From Palsa-461 sp963768185 (GTDB lineage: Bacteria; Actinomycetota; Acidimicrobiia; Acidimicrobiales; RAAP-2), in NCBI GenBank assembly GCA_963768185.1, contig CAVYGS010000005.1, positions 186,001 through 250,000 of the forward strand: a stretch of DNA of 64,000 nucleotides, written 5' to 3'. Positions 62,965-64,000 of this stretch are shown one piece after another (the first letter of the stretch is position 1; the number at the start of each line of letters is the position of its first letter). The notes beneath the pieces are model-generated. The model made no database searches. It was not told the origin of the DNA and saw only the letters and a list, made by a program, of their open reading frames with translations. The translations under genes were made by a program, and so were the position numbers.

Positions 62965-63937
62965 CGAGGTACTGCACCAAGACGGCGAGGATCGCCAGCA
63001 AGAAGGCCCCGGCCATGAACTCGGTGATCTTGAAGAGCCGCAACTTGGAGAAGCTGTTGTCGATCACCGCGAAGATGGCGCCGACACCGAAGGCCTTGGC
63101 GAGGAGGATGGGAATCGCGAGCAGCACCGGACCGGCCGATCGCGATCCGGCCAGCCCCCACGGCGCGGCAAAGACGTTGACCAACAGGACGTAGAGGATC
63201 AACTGCTTCATTGCGGCGCCCCACTTCAGGAGGGCGAAGAGGGGGCCCGAATGCTCGAAGCCTCGGGCCTCGTCGATCATCCCGAACTCGAGGGTGCTGG
63301 CATGGGTTTCGACTGGAATGCGTCCGGTGTCGTTCAACACCAGCAAGAAGAACGCGACGGCCGCCAGGAGGTGGGCGGGTCTGATCGCCTGGCTGAGGGA
63401 GGCGCGGGTTGCGGCCGCCTGGAAGTAGGGCAGATCCGTCGCGGTGACCAGCGCAACCGTGAAGGTGATGAACAGGAGGGAGGGCTCGATCAGCGCACCG
63501 AAGGTCATGGCGCGACTGCTGCCCAACTGTGCGTACGGCCCGTTCGTCTCGGCGGCGGCCAAGGCCACCGCGAATCCGCCGAGGGTGAGTATGAAGGCGC
63601 CGCCGAGGATGTCGCCCATGTACCCGAGCGGCAGCGGGAACGTCGTCAGGACCGGAATCAGCAGCGGGACGATCAGAAAGCAGGTGAAGGCGACGATCGG
63701 TCCGGCGACGAAGACCCAGCTCGAGTCCTCGGGAACCAGCGTCTCCTTCGAAAACAGCTTGGCGATGTCGTAGTAGGGCTGCAGGACCCGCGGGCCGCGC
63801 CGACCCTGCAGGCGGGCCTCAAGTCGTGCGATGGCGCCGCTGACGAGCGGCGCGAAGAAGAAGATCGTCAAGACCTGAAGCGCCTGAATTTGCGCCGGAG
63901 CCAGGTCCGCTGCGATCACGAACAACCTCCACGTCAC
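62954..63937 (-). CDS. HycD/HyfC-like NuoH-family membrane subunit
   Basis: A 327-residue membrane protein with about eight hydrophobic helices, equivalent to NuoH and HycD, which joins the soluble arm to the membrane arm. It shows GRRGPRVLQPYYDIAKLFSK and the conserved acidic loop TGRIPVETHASTLEFGMIDE. The end has SFSKLRLFKITEFMAGAFLL. The GTG at 63937 overlaps a TGA at 63934-63936 read in another frame. A further gene, whose last 20 or so codons would end there, may lie upstream beyond the window edge; another stop at 63960 is also possible. First of six operon genes seen here. Confidence 0.9.
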   Translation of the reverse strand: MTWRLFVIAADLAPAQIQALQVLTIFFFAPLVSGAIARLEARLQGRRGPRVLQPYYDIAKLFSKETLVPEDSSWVFVAGPIVAFTCFLIVPLLIPVLTTFPLPLGYMGDILGGAFILTLGGFAVALAAAETNGPYAQLGSSRAMTFGALIEPSLLFITFTVALVTATDLPYFQAAATRASLSQAIRPAHLLAAVAFFLLVLNDTGRIPVETHASTLEFGMIDEARGFEHSGPLFALLKWGAAMKQLILYVLLVNVFAAPWGLAGSRSAGPVLLAIPILLAKAFGVGAIFAVIDNSFSKLRLFKITEFMAGAFLLAILAVLVQYLGGG

Positions 63938-64000
63938 AAGTCACTGTGCGCAGAGGCCATCAGCCGATCGGCGGTTCGAGGTCCTCGGACCTCATCGGAG

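Noticed and set aside
56531..63937. Calling the last operon a functional NiFe hydrogenase or formate hydrogenlyase
   Set aside because: All four NiFe-binding cysteines and the small-subunit cysteines are absent, and no maturation (hyp) genes are seen in the window.

Overview
The window is about 64 kb of high-GC DNA from an actinobacterium, most likely of the Acidimicrobiia type. That placement is an inference. It rests on the GC-rich coding, an MtrA/MtrB/lipoprotein cassette, a class II DAHP synthase, a DinB/mycothiol-type enzyme, a DUF5679 zinc ribbon, and the grouping of rplU-rpmA-dtxR-obgE-proB-proA. Most of the window is a densely packed core chromosome.

Layout: 0-8.5 kb is the isoprenoid/phospholipid/translation block rpsB-tsf-pyrH-frr-cdsA-dxr-rseP-ispG, read leftwards. 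8.7-12.7 kb holds xerC and a divergent mtrA-mtrB-GerMN lipoprotein operon. 12.7-15.5 kb holds rsfS, a small membrane protein, nadD, and a divergent DAHP synthase gene. 15.5-23 kb is a leftward run rplU-rpmA-dtxR-obgE-proB-proA-moxR-VWA gene. 23-26 kb holds a kinase-like ATPase and RNase E/G. 25.6-33 kb carries mreB-mreC-mreD-mrdA followed by a radical SAM protein and its DUF2344 partner. 33-39.6 kb has a MetE-like gene, ndk, folC, clpX, clpP and tig. 39.6-56.4 kb is an accessory stretch of small enzymes, regulators, one tRNA-Pro gene and one solitary tnpB. 56.5-63.9 kb is a tightly overlapping six-gene operon for a membrane-bound complex of the hydrogenase-4/complex I superfamily.

The most interesting system is that last operon. 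It resembles the hycD-hycP-hycQ-hycE and Rv0082/Rv0083-like genes known from mycobacteria. The large subunit has lost both NiFe-ligand cysteine pairs. The NuoB-like small subunit contains no cysteine at all, so it cannot hold the usual proximal iron-sulfur cluster. A fused N-terminal ferredoxin-like segment keeps four cysteines, enough for one cluster. The proton-pumping membrane arm looks intact. The complex is therefore unlikely to be a hydrogenase, and its electron path is unexplained.

A second overall observation is technical. At least seventeen single-base frameshifts interrupt otherwise well-conserved genes (frr twice, pyrH, tsf, mtrB, rsfS, the DAHP synthase gene, obgE twice, rplU, mrdA, the radical SAM/DUF2344 pair, metE-like, enoyl-CoA hydratase, tnpB, lacI-like, ada/alkA). 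Many fall in short G/C runs. They look like consensus errors of the assembly more than real pseudogenes. For these genes the coordinates given span the corrected gene.
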